Of a DNA stretch of 8,040 bases, positions 7,097-8,040 are shown in pieces. Within the stretch, counting starts at the first letter, position 1. Every line of letters starts with the position of its first letter. A program made the translations under genes and the position numbers. Origin of the DNA: Clostridia bacterium (GTDB lineage: Bacteria; Bacillota; Clostridia; Oscillospirales; Acutalibacteraceae); contig JAFYNC010000093.1 in the NCBI GenBank assembly GCA_017549905.1, positions 1 through 8,040 on the forward strand, written 5' to 3'. The notes under the pieces were generated by a model that worked only from the letters and a program-made list of their open reading frames with translations, searched no databases and had not been told where the DNA came from.

Positions 7097-7103
7097 GTTA
7101 AAA

Positions 7104-7108
7104 CCTCC
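7104..7108 (-). promoter_or_regulatory. Ribosome binding site that fixes the aminotransferase GTG start
   Basis: GGAGG on the minus strand lies seven bases before GTG 7096, within the 16-base gap after the thrS stop. It decides against a longer reading from 7150, which would run back into thrS and add a lysine-rich 18-residue stretch with no family likeness. Confidence 0.85.
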
Positions 7109-7112
7109 AAGG

Positions 7113-8040
7113 TTATCTGATAATTTTCTTTTCAATTTCTTCTGCAGCAAGATTTACGAAATCGGCAGTGCTCATAGCACCCATATCGCCGTCTTCACCT
7201 CTACGACGAACAGAAACTTCGCCGTTTTCTACCTCGCTATCACCAATAATAAGCATATAAGGTATTTTATTAAGTCTTGCTTCTCTGATCTTATAACCGA
7301 TTTTTTCGTTGCGGTCATCAAGCTCAACGCGCATACCCTTTTCTTCCAAAATACGTTTAACATCATAAGCATAATCAAGATGTCTGTCAGCAATAGGAAG
7401 AATTTTCACTTGTGTTGGTGCTAACCACATTGGGAATGCACCTGCATACTTTTCGATAAGGAGCGCTAATGTTCTTTCATAACAACCGATAGATGTTCTA
7501 TGAATAATATAAGGATTCTTTTTCGCGCCGTCGCGGTCTACATATTCCATACCGAATTTTTCTGCTAACATCTGGTCAATCTGAATTGTAATAAGGGTAT
7601 CTTCCTTGCCGTAAACATTCTTAATCTGAATATCAAGCTTAGGTCCGTAGAATGCAGCCTCACCAATTCCAACCTTATAAGGTATCTCAAGGTGGTCAAG
7701 AATTTTAGCCATCATACCTTGTGCTTCATCCCACTGTTCAGGAGTGCCAATATATTTTTCGGTATCTTTAGGATCCCACTGTGAGAATCTGTAAGAAACA
7801 TCATCATAAAGACCTAAAGTTTTAAGCATATAAATTGCAAGTTCAAGGCTACCCTTAAATTCGTCCTCTAACTGTTCGGGAGTACAGATTAAATGTCCCT
7901 CAGAAATAGTAAATTGACGAACACGGATAAGACCGTGCATCTCACCCGATTCTTCGTTGCGGAAAAGGGTTGGTGTTTCGCCGTATCTTAAAGGTAAATC
8001 ACGATAGGAACGGGCGCGCTTTAAATATGCTTGGTATTGG
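7113..8040 (-). CDS. thrS: Threonyl-tRNA synthetase, C-terminal part (5' end outside window)
   Basis: ThrS charges tRNA-Thr with threonine in the cytoplasm. The frame is open from the window edge to TAA 7113-7115 and gives 308 residues, about half of the usual length of about 640. It starts inside the class II catalytic core with SYRDLPLRY and motif 2, FRNEESGEMHG. The conserved His in ISEGH (about residue 49 of the visible part) and the one in IIHR (about 180) correspond to two of the three zinc-binding ligands that select threonine. The third, Cys in the MNCPGH motif, lies outside the window. Motif 3 is near IGCYER (184-189). The HGxTP-type anticodon-binding domain covers about 205-308 and begins WLAPTQVKILPIAD. 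The N-terminal TGS and editing domains and any T-box leader would lie beyond the right edge. The aminotransferase gene follows directly. Confidence 0.97.
   Translation of the reverse strand, partial: QYQAYLKRARSYRDLPLRYGETPTLFRNEESGEMHGLIRVRQFTISEGHLICTPEQLEDEFKGSLELAIYMLKTLGLYDDVSYRFSQWDPKDTEKYIGTPEQWDEAQGMMAKILDHLEIPYKVGIGEAAFYGPKLDIQIKNVYGKEDTLITIQIDQMLAEKFGMEYVDRDGAKKNPYIIHRTSIGCYERTLALLIEKYAGAFPMWLAPTQVKILPIADRHLDYAYDVKRILEEKGMRVELDDRNEKIGYKIREARLNKIPYMLIIGDSEVENGEVSVRRRGEDGDMGAMSTADFVNLAAEEIEKKIIR

Noticed and set aside
7097..7150. Aminotransferase start at 7150, overlapping thrS
   Set aside because: The added stretch is out-of-frame thrS sequence. GGAGG plus GTG 7096 gives the family-like N-terminus and a normal operon gap.

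Overview
The window looks like ordinary chromosomal housekeeping DNA from an A/T-rich, low-GC Gram-positive bacterium, most likely an anaerobic Clostridia relative. The signs are strong GGAGG-type ribosome binding sites, TTGACA/TATAAT-type promoter boxes, a membrane-anchored HtrA protease with a cytosolic proline-rich N-terminus, and separate secD and secF genes. The lineage is inferred from protein style, not from a database match. I found no insertion sequence, CRISPR array, phage gene, tRNA or rRNA.

Layout, left to right. Bases 1-75 (+) may hold the last 24 codons of a gene that enters from the left. glmS (102-1907, -) makes glucosamine-6-phosphate for cell-wall synthesis. It is divergent from an htrA-type serine protease gene (2059-3369, +) across a 151-base gap. 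htrA converges on secF (3417-4340, -), and a strong bidirectional hairpin terminator lies between them. secD (4333-5709, -) overlaps secF by 8 bases, so the two are a translationally coupled pair. A near-consensus promoter at 5781-5809 drives them. Upstream on the same strand lie a PLP-dependent aminotransferase gene (5820-7096, GTG start) and, only 16 bases further upstream, the 3' part of thrS (7113 to the window edge), which encodes threonyl-tRNA synthetase. thrS and the aminotransferase gene look co-transcribed.

The genes fall into three themes: envelope precursor supply (GlmS), protein export and surface quality control (SecD/SecF and HtrA), and translation with amino-acid metabolism (ThrS and the aminotransferase). 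SecDF and HtrA both act on exported proteins at the membrane, but they sit on opposite strands with a shared terminator, so they are not one operon.

The most notable anomaly is a one-base frame break in the aminotransferase gene near 6305-6308, seven residues after the PLP-binding lysine. The rest of the coding sequence is intact in the second frame, which suggests either a very recent mutation or a sequence error. I did not find evidence of a previously undescribed system here.
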